NCBI GenBank assembly: GCA_934359535.1
Contig: CAKRLN010000068.1
Span: 1-10,721 of the forward strand
Reading direction: 5' to 3'
Source of the DNA: an uncultured Lachnospiraceae bacterium
GTDB taxonomy: Bacteria > Bacillota > Clostridia > Lachnospirales > Lachnospiraceae
DNA: 10,721 bases
The translations under genes were made by a program, and so were the position numbers. This document shows positions 1 through 7,595 of the stretch, piece by piece (the first letter of the stretch is position 1; the number at the start of each line of letters is the position of its first letter). The notes under the pieces are model-generated. The model did no database searches and was not told where the DNA came from. It saw only the letters and a program-made list of their open reading frames with translations.

Positions 1-1
1 A

Positions 2-604
2 GGTGGCTCCAGAGCAGGAAAAATGGAAATGCACAGTGAAGGAAAACCATTTGTTGACCAGTCAAAATGTATTGGATGTGGGGCATGCTACCGGATCTGC
101 GCACATGAAGGACCTGTGATCAAAAATGGAAAGGCAGCCATTGACCATAACAGGTGTGTTGGCTGTGGGCGTTGCATTGCAGCCTGCCCGAAGGATGCGG
201 TATGTCCAAGCTTTGGGGATTCCAATGATATTTTAAATTATAAAATTGCAGAATATACAAAGGCAATCTGCCAGAATCGTCAATGCTTCCACATTTCATT
301 AATTTGTGATGTATCGCCAAATTGTGATTGCCATGCGGAAAATGATATTCCGATCATTCCAAATGTAGGAATGCTTGCTTCGTTTGATCCGGTTGCACTT
401 GATATGGCATGTGCAGACTTGTGCAATAAACAGCCAGTGATCGGAGGAAGCGTTCTTGAGAAACATGTACATGAGCATAAAGAAGAGGCCAAGCATCATG
501 ATCATTTCCATATGACACATCCGGATACAAACTGGAAATCCTGCATTGATCATGCAGTAAAGATTGGTCTGGGAAGTGATCAGTACGAGCTTATCAAAAT
601 CTGA
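2..604 (+). CDS. DUF362-type iron-sulfur protein, C-terminal part (5' truncated by window edge)
   Basis: The reading frame is open from base 2, and the residues before the first Met (GGSRAGK) look like the conserved DUF362 segment just ahead of the ferredoxin part, so the true start lies before the window and the ATG at 23 is internal. Counting from that Met, two [4Fe-4S] motifs are visible: C16-x2-C19-x2-C22-x3-C26, where Ala replaces the usual Pro after the last Cys, and C45-x2-C48-x2-C51-x3-C55-P. They are followed by a Cys-rich stretch (CDVSPNCDCH) and the block ASFDPVALDMACADLC typical of DUF362. The C-terminus has a His-rich stretch, then HPDTNW and GLGSDQYEL. The family is presumed to bind iron-sulfur clusters and act in cytoplasmic electron transfer, but its substrate is not established. 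The stop is 11 bases before the next gene, suggesting cotranscription. Family assignment is fairly sure; function is not. Confidence 0.85.
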   Translation, partial: GGSRAGKMEMHSEGKPFVDQSKCIGCGACYRICAHEGPVIKNGKAAIDHNRCVGCGRCIAACPKDAVCPSFGDSNDILNYKIAEYTKAICQNRQCFHISLICDVSPNCDCHAENDIPIIPNVGMLASFDPVALDMACADLCNKQPVIGGSVLEKHVHEHKEEAKHHDHFHMTHPDTNWKSCIDHAVKIGLGSDQYELIKI

Positions 605-615
605 CAGGAGTAAAC

Positions 616-1380
616 ATGAGTGTACAGGATAACACCGAAAGAGTTTTAAAAAGTCTGCATGTTATGGTTGCAAAGGGGCAGATGTATGAAAAGGATGCCT
701 CATGCATCGTTGTGGAAAAAGAAAAAATATTAAATCTGTTAAAAGAGCTGAATCAATGCATGGCTGCTATGATGGAACAGTATGAGCTGACAAGACAGAG
801 CAAGGATAAGGCGGAACGGGAGCTTCGTAAGCGGGGGGATGAGATTGTGATGGATGCGAGCCGTAAGGCAGAAGATATCTATGCTGCTTCTGTTATGTAT
901 ACGGATGAAGCATTAAACAGCATTCAGGAGATCATACAGAAGACGAACGATTCTGTGCGTGAGCTTTATCAGGAAATGGATAAAAGGCTTGAGGAACAAA
1001 AGAGAATTGTACGGGAAAATCAATTAGAACTTACTTCACAGCTTCAGGATTTGAGTGATACGGATAAATATCTGAAACTGATCGAAGAGAGGAACCGTCA
1101 GATCCAGCGGGAACAGGAAGAAAAGGAAGGTAAGCTTCAGAAGAGGGACACAAAAAACGGACAGAAAAAGACTCCGTCTATTTATGCAAACCGTCAGACG
1201 GAAATTAAGATTAATCCAGCATATTTTGAAAAGGCTGGTATTCCGGTTACAGAAGACATTCCGGAAGCAATTGAACCGGAATCGTATTATGAAGAACCAC
1301 TGCCGAAGGAAGCACCGGAAATCAAGGTTAATCTGGATGCAGAATATTTCCGCTGGAAGAATGAAAATAAGGGAAAATAA
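616..1380 (+). CDS. Coiled-coil protein of unknown function, DivIVA/ATP-synthase-b-like
   Basis: This encodes 254 residues with no signal peptide or membrane helix. The ATG is preceded by AGGAG at 606-610 with a 5-base spacer. Residues about 25-45 form a short segment (IVVEKEKILNLLKEL) resembling the N-terminal part of DivIVA-like cytoplasmic coiled-coil proteins of Clostridia. Residues about 58-175 are rich in Glu, Lys, Arg and Gln with heptad-like spacing, giving a long predicted coiled coil. A polar Lys-rich hinge follows (about 165-190). The C-terminal tail contains two related short motifs, EIKINPAYF (from 196) and EIKVNLDAEYF (from 235), separated by an acidic Pro/Glu stretch. Position between the iron-sulfur gene and a two-component system suggests cotranscription. 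Automated pipelines might label such a protein an ATPase or ATP synthase B-like subunit, but no nucleotide-binding motif is visible. A role in cell-pole, septum or scaffold function is only an inference from the coiled-coil form. Confidence 0.75.
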   Translation: MSVQDNTERVLKSLHVMVAKGQMYEKDASCIVVEKEKILNLLKELNQCMAAMMEQYELTRQSKDKAERELRKRGDEIVMDASRKAEDIYAASVMYTDEALNSIQEIIQKTNDSVRELYQEMDKRLEEQKRIVRENQLELTSQLQDLSDTDKYLKLIEERNRQIQREQEEKEGKLQKRDTKNGQKKTPSIYANRQTEIKINPAYFEKAGIPVTEDIPEAIEPESYYEEPLPKEAPEIKVNLDAEYFRWKNENKGK

Positions 1381-1407
1381 CAGAAGAAGGGGTGTGAGGA
1401 AGAGAAT

Positions 1408-2100
1408 ATGACGATACTGGTGTGTGACGATGACAAGGAAATTGTAGAAGCAATCGAGATCTATCTTGTTCAGGAAGGATATCAGATTTTAAAGGCATAT
1501 GATGGAGAAGAAGCTCTTGAGGTAATGAAAAATAATCAGATTGATCTTTTGATCATTGATGTTATGATGCCAAAGCTTGATGGAATCCGGGCAACCTTAA
1601 GAATCCGTGAGGAAAGCAGTATTCCGATCATCATTCTTTCAGCGAAAACAGAGGATGCAGACAAGATACTTGGCTTAAATGTCGGAGCAGACGATTATGT
1701 TACGAAACCGTTTAATCCACTAGAGCTTGTTGCAAGAGTGAAATCACAGATCCGCAGATATACAACCCTTTCCAACGGGGTCACCGCTTCGGATACGGTC
1801 TATGAGGCTGGGGGATTAGTTATTAATGATGATCTGAAAAAGGTTACTGTCGATGGTGAAGAAGTAAAGCTTACACCGATTGAATATAACATTCTGCTTC
1901 TGCTTGTGAAAAACCAGGGCAAGGTATTTTCCATCAGTCAGATTTATGAAAATATATGGAATGAAGAAGCTGTTGGTGTTGATAATACGGTTGCAGTACA
2001 TATCCGGCATATCCGTGAAAAGATTGAGATCAATCCCAAGGAGCCTCGTTATCTGAAGGTTGTCTGGGGGGTTGGCTATAAAATTGAAAAGATGAATTAG
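1408..2100 (+). CDS. OmpR/PhoB-family (VanR-like) response regulator
   Basis: This is a 230-residue DNA-binding response regulator, the expected length for the family. The receiver domain (about 2-118) shows the acidic pocket D7-D8, phospho-acceptor D51 in the IIDVMMP context, switch residue S78 and invariant K100 in the VTKPF motif. The C-terminal winged-helix domain (about 133-228) has KLTPIEYNILLLL (154-166), the recognition-helix region DNTVAVHIRHIREKI (192-206) and the terminal VWGVGYKIE hairpin. The DDYVTKPFNPLELVARVK region resembles VanR-type regulators. GAGGAAG lies upstream of the ATG. The histidine kinase gene begins 20 bases after its stop, so the two almost certainly form a cognate pair. 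Phosphorylation by that kinase would activate DNA binding. Target genes cannot be read from the sequence; self-regulation or control of the adjacent transcription units is possible. Confidence 0.95.
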   Translation: MTILVCDDDKEIVEAIEIYLVQEGYQILKAYDGEEALEVMKNNQIDLLIIDVMMPKLDGIRATLRIREESSIPIIILSAKTEDADKILGLNVGADDYVTKPFNPLELVARVKSQIRRYTTLSNGVTASDTVYEAGGLVINDDLKKVTVDGEEVKLTPIEYNILLLLVKNQGKVFSISQIYENIWNEEAVGVDNTVAVHIRHIREKIEINPKEPRYLKVVWGVGYKIEKMN

Positions 2101-2120
2101 TATCGGATAAGAGGAATTTT

Positions 2121-3629
2121 ATGAAACAGTACACATTAGGAAAGAAAATGACGGCACTTGTTCTGCATCAGCTGTTTATGATACTTACAATAACTGGAAT
2201 TTATTATTCCGGCTATATGATTCGTAACGGAGTGTATCCATATGATCACAGAGGAGATATGGTATCGGTTGCCGGGCTTGTAGGAACACTTATTGTTCTT
2301 GCTTATCTGACAAGTGTAGCCGGGAGAAAATCGGACAAAGATCCCGTTATCTATTATTCAGTCATCGATGGAATTGACAGTGATCTGATGCTGGTGTTGT
2401 TTTTGGGATTTATGTATGGAATTTCTTTTTTAATACAGAAGGTTGACATTTATTGCTTCGAGTTTTCCGGACTTATGGTTGCAGTAGGGACGCTTACCTA
2501 TGTGATCGATGCGGTTTTTCTGATTTTTTATATGAGTCTTGTAAGAAAGATTAAGGGAAATACGGTATGGACGAAGAGCCTTGTTTATAAGGGATATCGG
2601 TTGCTGACGCATGTGGAGGAGGAAAAAGAAAGTATTTGGAAATACAGTCATCGGAAGATCTGGAATCTCGTATTTTTAGCGGCAGGTATTGTGATGTATT
2701 TTGGAATGAAAAAAAGGGCAGGTGTCTGTCTGATTCTTCTTGTCTGTATTATGGACTTTTTGCAGAATTTGAAAAAGGCAGCGGATCAGATCCGGATTCA
2801 GCGTGCAGTAAAAGAAATTGCAGCAGGGGCACTTGATACAAAGCTGGACGTAAACGAATTCCATGGGCAGGAGAGAGAGCTTGCGCAGGCAGTAAATAAT
2901 ATACGTGCAGGACTTAGTGAAGCGGTAACAGAAAGCATTAAAAATGAGCGTATGAAAGCTGATCTGATTACTAATGTATCACATGATATAAAAACACCAT
3001 TGACATCCATTGTAAATTATGTGGAGCTTTTAAAACGGGAAAATCTGCAAAATGACAATGCGAGATATTACATCAGAGTTTTGGATGAGAAATCACAAAG
3101 GCTGAAGCAACTGACGGAGGATCTTGTGGAAGCTTCGAAAATCAGCTCTGGAAATGTCAGCCTTGATATGCACAAGATTGATCTGGTCGAACTTTTGTAT
3201 CAGACCGGTGGTGAATTTAATGAACGGTTTGAAGCAGGAAATCTGACGATCGTAACGAAAATACCCAAAGAGCCGATTTTGATCTGGGCAGATGGAAGAC
3301 ATCTTTACCGGGCAATCGAAAATTTATATACCAATGCAGCAAAATATGCGCTGGAAAAAACCAGAGTGTATGTTGAACTTTGTGAGGAAGACGGAGAAGC
3401 TGTTTTTTCAATTAAGAATATTTCAAAAAAACCGGTATATGCAGATGAAGGAGGGAGAAACGATCTTACGGAACGGTTTGTTCGTGGAGAGGTGTCAAGG
3501 ACAACAGACGGAAGTGGACTTGGTCTTTCCATTGCAAAAAATCTTACGGTTTTGATGGGAGGAAAGTTTGACATCGTTGTAGATGGAGATTTGTTTACTG
3601 CAATCATACGGTTTCCAATACAGAAATAG
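2121..3629 (+). CDS. Six-helix membrane sensor histidine kinase, partner of the preceding regulator
   Basis: This is a 502-residue integral membrane sensor kinase. About six hydrophobic segments are visible (roughly 11-33, 46-66, 88-106, 113-141, 180-196 and 198-216) with short connecting loops, so there is no sizeable extracellular sensor domain; signals may be sensed in or near the membrane. A HAMP-like linker (about 217-265) leads to HisKA with phospho-acceptor H288 in NVSHDIKTPLTSIVNY. The HATPase domain has the N box around 400-410 (ENLYTNAAKYA, N405), an F box (LTERFVRG) and a good G2 box (DGSGLGLSIAKNL, 463-475). The G1-box region reads FSIKNISKKP instead of a DxGxG motif, a variation that I recall from other Firmicute kinases. 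AGAGGA precedes the ATG. It should autophosphorylate and pass phosphate to D51 of the regulator. The signal is unknown. Confidence 0.93.
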   Translation: MKQYTLGKKMTALVLHQLFMILTITGIYYSGYMIRNGVYPYDHRGDMVSVAGLVGTLIVLAYLTSVAGRKSDKDPVIYYSVIDGIDSDLMLVLFLGFMYGISFLIQKVDIYCFEFSGLMVAVGTLTYVIDAVFLIFYMSLVRKIKGNTVWTKSLVYKGYRLLTHVEEEKESIWKYSHRKIWNLVFLAAGIVMYFGMKKRAGVCLILLVCIMDFLQNLKKAADQIRIQRAVKEIAAGALDTKLDVNEFHGQERELAQAVNNIRAGLSEAVTESIKNERMKADLITNVSHDIKTPLTSIVNYVELLKRENLQNDNARYYIRVLDEKSQRLKQLTEDLVEASKISSGNVSLDMHKIDLVELLYQTGGEFNERFEAGNLTIVTKIPKEPILIWADGRHLYRAIENLYTNAAKYALEKTRVYVELCEEDGEAVFSIKNISKKPVYADEGGRNDLTERFVRGEVSRTTDGSGLGLSIAKNLTVLMGGKFDIVVDGDLFTAIIRFPIQK

Positions 3630-3670
3630 AATAAAAATGCATTTATGTGTATGAATAAACATTCTGAAAA

Positions 3671-3686
3671 GAAATCGCTTGATTTC
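3671..3686. promoter_or_regulatory. Inverted repeat overlapping the -35 box (candidate operator)
   Basis: GAAATC (3671-3676) and GATTTC (3681-3686) are perfect 6-base reverse complements with a 4-base spacer. The right arm covers most of the -35 hexamer, the position expected of a repressor site or of an activator contacting sigma. The regulator is unknown; the adjacent response regulator is one candidate, although OmpR-family proteins usually prefer direct repeats. A chance palindrome in AT-rich DNA is possible. Confidence 0.4.
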
Positions 3687-3707
3687 CATATAGGCAAAAG
3701 TTATAAT
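3679..3707 (+). promoter_or_regulatory. Sigma-A-type promoter for the hydratase-transporter unit
   Basis: The -35 box TTGATT (3679-3684) and a perfect -10 box TATAAT (3702-3707) are separated by exactly 17 bases. Predicted transcription start is near 3714, giving a leader of about 25 bases before the hydratase ATG, with GGAGG at 3726-3730. No convincing intrinsic terminator is visible between the kinase stop and this promoter; only a short AT-rich palindrome (AAATGCATTT, 3635-3644) is present, so some readthrough from the kinase unit is possible. Confidence 0.75.
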
Positions 3708-3712
3708 TTTCA

Positions 3713-3725
3713 ATAATAGGATTAT
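3713..3725. promoter_or_regulatory. Short AT-rich dyad at the predicted transcription start
   Basis: ATAAT (3713-3717), AGG, ATTAT (3721-3725) form a perfect 5-base inverted repeat spanning the predicted +1 and ending directly against the GGAGG ribosome binding site. It could be a second operator half or a weak 5'-end hairpin. The arms are short and pure A/T, so chance is a real alternative. Confidence 0.25.
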
Positions 3726-3739
3726 GGAGGTAGCGACAT

Positions 3740-6025
3740 ATGAAATTATACGAGACAGGCGCGTATCTGATCAATGGAAAAGATGTTGTCATTGATTCGC
3801 CCGAAGCAGCAGATGCTGTAAAGAGTAAAACTGGAAAAGCAGTTAGTAAAAAGGAAGCAGCAGAGAATACAATTGCATATGGTATTTTGAAGGAGCACAA
3901 TACTTCTGGAAACATGGAGAAGCTTCAGATCAAATTTGACAAGCTGACATCTCATGATATTACGTTTGTTGGCATTATTCAGACTGCAAGAGCATCCGGA
4001 CTGGAGAAATTCCCAATTCCTTATGTCCTTACAAACTGTCATAACAGTCTTTGTGCAGTAGGGGGAACGATCAATGAAGATGATCATATGTTTGGTCTTA
4101 CCTGTGCAAAAAAATATGGCGGAATTTATGTTCCACCACATCAGGCTGTCATCCATCAGTTTGCGAGGGAAATGTTAGCGGGCGGAGGCAGGATGATTCT
4201 TGGATCTGATTCCCATACACGTTATGGCGCACTTGGAACGATGGCAGTCGGAGAAGGTGGACCGGAGCTTGTAAAACAGCTCTTAAATAAAACCTACGAT
4301 ATAGATATGCCTGGCGTTGTTGGAATTTATCTGACCGGGGAACCGATGAGAGGTGTTGGACCTCAGGATATTGCGCTTGCAATTATTGGTGAGGTTTTTG
4401 AACGTGGTTTCGTAAAGAACAAGGTTATGGAATTTGTCGGACCAGGTGTTGCAAATTTAAGTGTTGATTATCGAATTGGCGTGGATGTTATGACAACAGA
4501 GACAACCTGCCTGTCTTCGATCTGGAGAACCGATGATAAAGTAAAAGAATTTTATGAGATTCACGGAAGAGAAGAAGACTATAAAGAATTAAATCCTGGA
4601 GAAGTGGCATACTATGACAGCTTTATCGAGCTTGATTTAAGTAAGATCAAGCCAATGATCGCAATGCCGTTCCATCCAAGCAATACATACACGATTGATG
4701 AATTAAATGCAAATCTTATGGATATCTTAGATGATTGTGAGAAACGTGCACAGGTAAGCTTTGATGGTAAAGTACAGCTGGATTTAAAAAGCAAGGTAAG
4801 AAATGGAAAATTATATGTTGATCAGGGTATTATTGCAGGCTGTGCCGGTGGTGGATTTGAGAATATCTGTGATGCAGCAGATATTTTGAAGGGAAACTCG
4901 ATCGGAGCAGATGAATTTACGTTAAGTGTATATCCGGCATCAACACCAATTTATATGGAGTTAGTAAAAAATGGGGCAGTAGCAAGTCTGATGGAGACAG
5001 GTGCGATCGTAAAGACTGCATTCTGTGGACCATGTTTTGGTGCTGGAGATACACCGGCAAACAATGCATTTTCAATTCGTCATTCTACAAGAAACTTCCC
5101 GAACCGTGAAGGCTCAAAGGTTCAGAATGGTCAGGTTGCATCAGTTGCGCTGATGGATGCCCGTTCCATTGCAGCCACAGCAGCAAATAGGGGATATCTG
5201 ACCTCAGCAATGGATATGGATGTTAATTACAGTAAGCCAAAATATTTCTTTGATAAGACGATTTATGAGAACCGTGTATTCGACAGCAAGGGTGTTGCGG
5301 ATCCTTCGGTAGAAATCCAGTTTGGACCAAATATCAAGGACTGGCCGGCAATGAGTGCCCTTCCGGAGAATATGGTATTAAAGGTTGTATCCGAGATTCA
5401 TGATCCAGTTACAACAACCGATGAATTGATCCCATCCGGAGAGACCTCTTCCTTCCGTTCCAATCCGCTTGGACTGGCTGAGTTTGCGCTTTCCAGAAAA
5501 GATCCAGAGTACGTTGGCCGTGCAAAAGAAATCCAGAAAGCCCAGAAAGCAGTAGAGACCGGAAGCTGTCCAGTAGAAGCGGTAGCAGAATTAAAGCCGG
5601 TTATGGATGCGATCAAGGCATCTTATCCGGATGTCAGCCGTGAGAATCTTGGATTTGGAAGTACGATCTTTGCAGTAAAACCGGGTGATGGATCTGCGAG
5701 AGAGCAGGCGGCTTCCTGTCAGAAGGTATTAGGCGGCTGGGCAAATATTGCAAATGATTACGCGACAAAGCGTTATCGCTCGAACTTGATCAACTGGGGA
5801 ATGATTCCGTTCCTTATTGATGAGGGTAAGCTTCCGTTTAAGAACCTTGATTATCTGTTCCTTCCGGGAATTCGTGAGGCAATTGCAGATAAGAAAACGG
5901 AATTTGATGCATATCTGGTAAAGGATGGAAGCCTTACACCATTTAAGCTGAAAATGAGTCCTCTGACAGATGATGAGAGGGAAATTATTTTAAAAGGATG
6001 TCTGATCAACTATTATCGTGGATAG
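3740..6025 (+). CDS. Aconitase-superfamily hydratase, YbhJ type
   Basis: This encodes 761 residues, close to the length of E. coli YbhJ as I recall it, with long stretches that match it. Expected [4Fe-4S] ligands are C368 ([10 protein letters not shown]) and C429/C432 ([12 protein letters not shown]). Other aconitase features are H101 in [22 protein letters not shown] (155-169), NFPNREGSK (452-460), and in the C-terminal swivel domain [10 protein letters not shown] (649-658) and the arginine/serine loop [12 protein letters not shown] (677-688). The fold and cluster therefore look intact, and a reversible dehydration/hydration of a hydroxy-polycarboxylate such as citrate/isocitrate is likely. 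YbhJ itself has no firmly assigned substrate, so calling it a true aconitase would be inference; in an anaerobe with a partial TCA cycle it could supply 2-oxoglutarate for glutamate. It is cytoplasmic. GGAGG sits 9 bases before the ATG. It has its own promoter and is followed 10 bases later by a transporter gene. Confidence 0.9.
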   Translation: MKLYETGAYLINGKDVVIDSPEAADAVKSKTGKAVSKKEAAENTIAYGILKEHNTSGNMEKLQIKFDKLTSHDITFVGIIQTARASGLEKFPIPYVLTNCHNSLCAVGGTINEDDHMFGLTCAKKYGGIYVPPHQAVIHQFAREMLAGGGRMILGSDSHTRYGALGTMAVGEGGPELVKQLLNKTYDIDMPGVVGIYLTGEPMRGVGPQDIALAIIGEVFERGFVKNKVMEFVGPGVANLSVDYRIGVDVMTTETTCLSSIWRTDDKVKEFYEIHGREEDYKELNPGEVAYYDSFIELDLSKIKPMIAMPFHPSNTYTIDELNANLMDILDDCEKRAQVSFDGKVQLDLKSKVRNGKLYVDQGIIAGCAGGGFENICDAADILKGNSIGADEFTLSVYPASTPIYMELVKNGAVASLMETGAIVKTAFCGPCFGAGDTPANNAFSIRHSTRNFPNREGSKVQNGQVASVALMDARSIAATAANRGYLTSAMDMDVNYSKPKYFFDKTIYENRVFDSKGVADPSVEIQFGPNIKDWPAMSALPENMVLKVVSEIHDPVTTTDELIPSGETSSFRSNPLGLAEFALSRKDPEYVGRAKEIQKAQKAVETGSCPVEAVAELKPVMDAIKASYPDVSRENLGFGSTIFAVKPGDGSAREQAASCQKVLGGWANIANDYATKRYRSNLINWGMIPFLIDEGKLPFKNLDYLFLPGIREAIADKKTEFDAYLVKDGSLTPFKLKMSPLTDDEREIILKGCLINYYRG

Positions 6026-6038
6026 GAGAAAAACATTG
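6024..6038 (+). promoter_or_regulatory. Ribosome binding site that fixes a TTG start
   Basis: AGGAG at 6024-6028 overlaps the hydratase stop codon (TAG 6023-6025) and lies 7 bases before an in-frame TTG at 6036. The competing upstream GTG at 6018 lies inside the hydratase gene and has no well-spaced Shine-Dalgarno sequence. The TTG is therefore the better start. Terminating ribosomes could reinitiate here, coupling the two genes. Confidence 0.7.
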
Positions 6039-7454
6039 AGTACTTTCGAACAACAAAGCAATCAGGAGTGCCGTTCGGAAAATGAAAATAAAAAAAGGAG
6101 CGTGGGGGAAAGGCTGATTCCGCGCTCCCATGAAGCAAAAAAGGAATTTTACAAGTATGCCCGTATTGGATTTACAGCGTTCATTACATTTGTATGCTGT
6201 ATTCTGTTTTTCTTTATGATTCTACGTTATAAAGGATTTGCAGATACGTGGAGAAAAATCATTGCAACTGCACAGCCAATTATTATTGGACTGGTACTGG
6301 CATACCTTTTGAATCCGGTGATGAAATTTTTAGAGTTATGGATTTTGAAATTTTTAAAACCGAGAATGAAAAGTGAGAAAAAAGCCAGAAAGACAGCGCG
6401 TGCACTGGGTGTAACAGGAGCAATCCTGTTTCTGCTTGCCATTATCGGATTATTGATTGCGGCAATCGTGCCGTCTGTGATTAACAGTACGGTCAGCCTT
6501 ATAGACACACTTCCAGGAAATGTGCAGTCGTTTTTGAACTGGATCGACGGCCAGTCTTTTGGCGATAAGGAAATTGCAACCGTCATCGGGGATTATATGA
6601 CGAAAGCAACCAATTTTATTGAAAACTGGTTTAAAAATACACTTCTTCCACAAGCCAACACTTACATTACGGAAATTACAAGCGGTGTGATCTCTTTTGT
6701 GAAAGGAATTCTGAATTTTATTATCGGAATTATCGTTGCGGTCTATGTTATGATGATTCAGGAGACATTGACAGGACAGAGCAAAAAAATCATTTATTCG
6801 ATTTTTAATGCAAAAACTGGCAATATTATGATTGAGACGGTACGTAAATCAAATGAGATTTTTGGTGGATTTGTAACCGGTAAGCTGCTTGATTCCGCAA
6901 TTATTGGAGTGATCTGTTATGTGGGATGTCTGATTCTTAGGATTCCAGATGCAATGCTTGTTGCGGTAATTGTTGGATGTACGAATGTGATTCCATTTTT
7001 TGGCCCATTTATTGGGGCTGTGCCATCGATTCTTCTGGTTGTGATCCAGAGTCCGGTTCATGCGTTATACCTGATGATTTTTATCATTGTTCTGCAACAG
7101 GTTGATGGTAATATTATCGGACCAAAGATTCTTGGAGATTCTACGGGGTTATCATCCTTCTGGGTAATGTTTGCGATACTGATCGCAGGCGGCATGTGGG
7201 GATTTATAGGAATGGTTCTTGGAGTTCCGGTGTTTGCAGTTATTTATTATATTATCCGCCGTCTGGTGGCATATGCACTAAAATGCAAAGAGCTTCCGCC
7301 TGAAACGAGTCTGTATATCCATATGACAAGTGTAGACGAAAAAACGAACAGTCTTCGGTATGAAGCGAAAGAAAAGAATTCCATGAAAGAGGAAAACCGG
7401 GATATTGAGTTTGAAAAGGCACCTGGGGAAGAACAGAAGAAAAAGCAAAAATAA
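6036..7454 (+). CDS. AI-2E family (UPF0118) membrane transporter
   Basis: From the TTG at 6036 this gives 472 residues. A charged cytoplasmic N-terminus (about 1-42) precedes a PerM/AI-2E-like membrane protein: hydrophobic segments lie near 43-64, 74-94, 124-147, 214-240, a Gly/Ile-rich region 276-303, 305-339, 340-356 and 372-410. Family signatures are NVIPFFGPFIGAVPS (about 317-331) and QQVDGNIIGPKILGDSTGL (about 354-372). The tail from about 420 is polar, very charged and ends in a Lys-rich stretch. Members are named after E. coli TqsA (autoinducer-2 export), but others act as sodium/proton antiporters or have unknown substrates, so the substrate here is open. It shares the hydratase promoter and is followed directly by a terminator. 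An upstream GTG at 6018 would add six residues. Confidence 0.9.
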   Translation: MSTFEQQSNQECRSENENKKRSVGERLIPRSHEAKKEFYKYARIGFTAFITFVCCILFFFMILRYKGFADTWRKIIATAQPIIIGLVLAYLLNPVMKFLELWILKFLKPRMKSEKKARKTARALGVTGAILFLLAIIGLLIAAIVPSVINSTVSLIDTLPGNVQSFLNWIDGQSFGDKEIATVIGDYMTKATNFIENWFKNTLLPQANTYITEITSGVISFVKGILNFIIGIIVAVYVMMIQETLTGQSKKIIYSIFNAKTGNIMIETVRKSNEIFGGFVTGKLLDSAIIGVICYVGCLILRIPDAMLVAVIVGCTNVIPFFGPFIGAVPSILLVVIQSPVHALYLMIFIIVLQQVDGNIIGPKILGDSTGLSSFWVMFAILIAGGMWGFIGMVLGVPVFAVIYYIIRRLVAYALKCKELPPETSLYIHMTSVDEKTNSLRYEAKEKNSMKEENRDIEFEKAPGEEQKKKQK

Positions 7455-7462
7455 AGTACGAA

Positions 7463-7500
7463 GGAACAGCAGAAAAGGGCACTGCTGTTCCCTTTTTTTT
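7463..7500 (+). terminator. Intrinsic terminator after the hydratase-transporter unit
   Basis: GGAACAGCAG (7463-7472) pairs perfectly with CTGCTGTTCC (7482-7491) around a 9-base loop, followed by one C and eight T residues (7493-7500). It begins 8 bases after the transporter stop. A mutually exclusive hairpin (AAAAGGG 7473-7479 with CCCTTTT 7490-7496) is also possible but shorter and weaker. Confidence 0.93.
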
Positions 7501-7511
7501 CGGCTTATTTT

Positions 7512-7540
7512 TTGACATCTAATAACGCCTATGATACACT
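7512..7540 (+). promoter_or_regulatory. Strong extended -10 promoter for the TPR/AAA gene
   Basis: A perfect -35 TTGACA (7512-7517) is followed after 17 bases by TACACT (7535-7540, 4 of 6 matches to TATAAT) with an upstream TG (7532-7533) in the extended -10 position. Predicted start is near 7547, leaving a leader of about 46 bases. The TTG inside the -35 box opens the reading frame but is not a translation start, since it would lie upstream of the transcript. Confidence 0.8.
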
Positions 7541-7580
7541 AAAAACAGACATTAAAATTCAAAGATACAGGCATATACTT

Positions 7581-7595
7581 GAGGTGACACTGTTG
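7581..7595 (+). promoter_or_regulatory. Ribosome binding site that fixes the TTG start at 7593
   Basis: GAGGTGA (7581-7587) is a seven-base match to the anti-Shine-Dalgarno complement and stands 5 bases before TTG 7593. The in-frame GTG at 7584 is part of this site and so is an unlikely start. Translation from 7593 gives MDKYEYNLKQDQIK, which resembles the start of related Lachnospiraceae TPR proteins as I remember them. Confidence 0.75.

Noticed and set aside
1184..1411. 75-residue + strand frame overlapping the end of the coiled-coil gene
   Set aside because: Arg/Lys-rich out-of-frame product of an AT/purine-rich coding stretch, without a ribosome binding site.
3630..3660. Possible terminator after the kinase gene (AAATGCATTT palindrome)
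   Set aside because: The stem is short and A/T only, and no T-tract follows, so it does not look like an intrinsic terminator.
3305..3697. 130-residue - strand frame opposite the kinase C-terminus
   Set aside because: It is antisense to the conserved ATPase domain; the product is low-complexity Ser/Phe-rich and has no family resemblance.
3746..4156. 136-residue - strand frame opposite the hydratase N-terminus
   Set aside because: It lies wholly within a well-conserved enzyme gene, has no recognisable domain and no supporting ribosome binding site.
6227..6586. 119-residue - strand frame opposite the transporter
   Set aside because: Typical antisense shadow of a hydrophobic coding region; no independent signals.
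7512..7592. Extended N-terminus of the TPR/AAA protein from TTG 7512 or GTG 7584
   Set aside because: 7512 is the first base of the -35 box, upstream of the predicted transcript, and 7584 lies within the Shine-Dalgarno sequence of the TTG at 7593.
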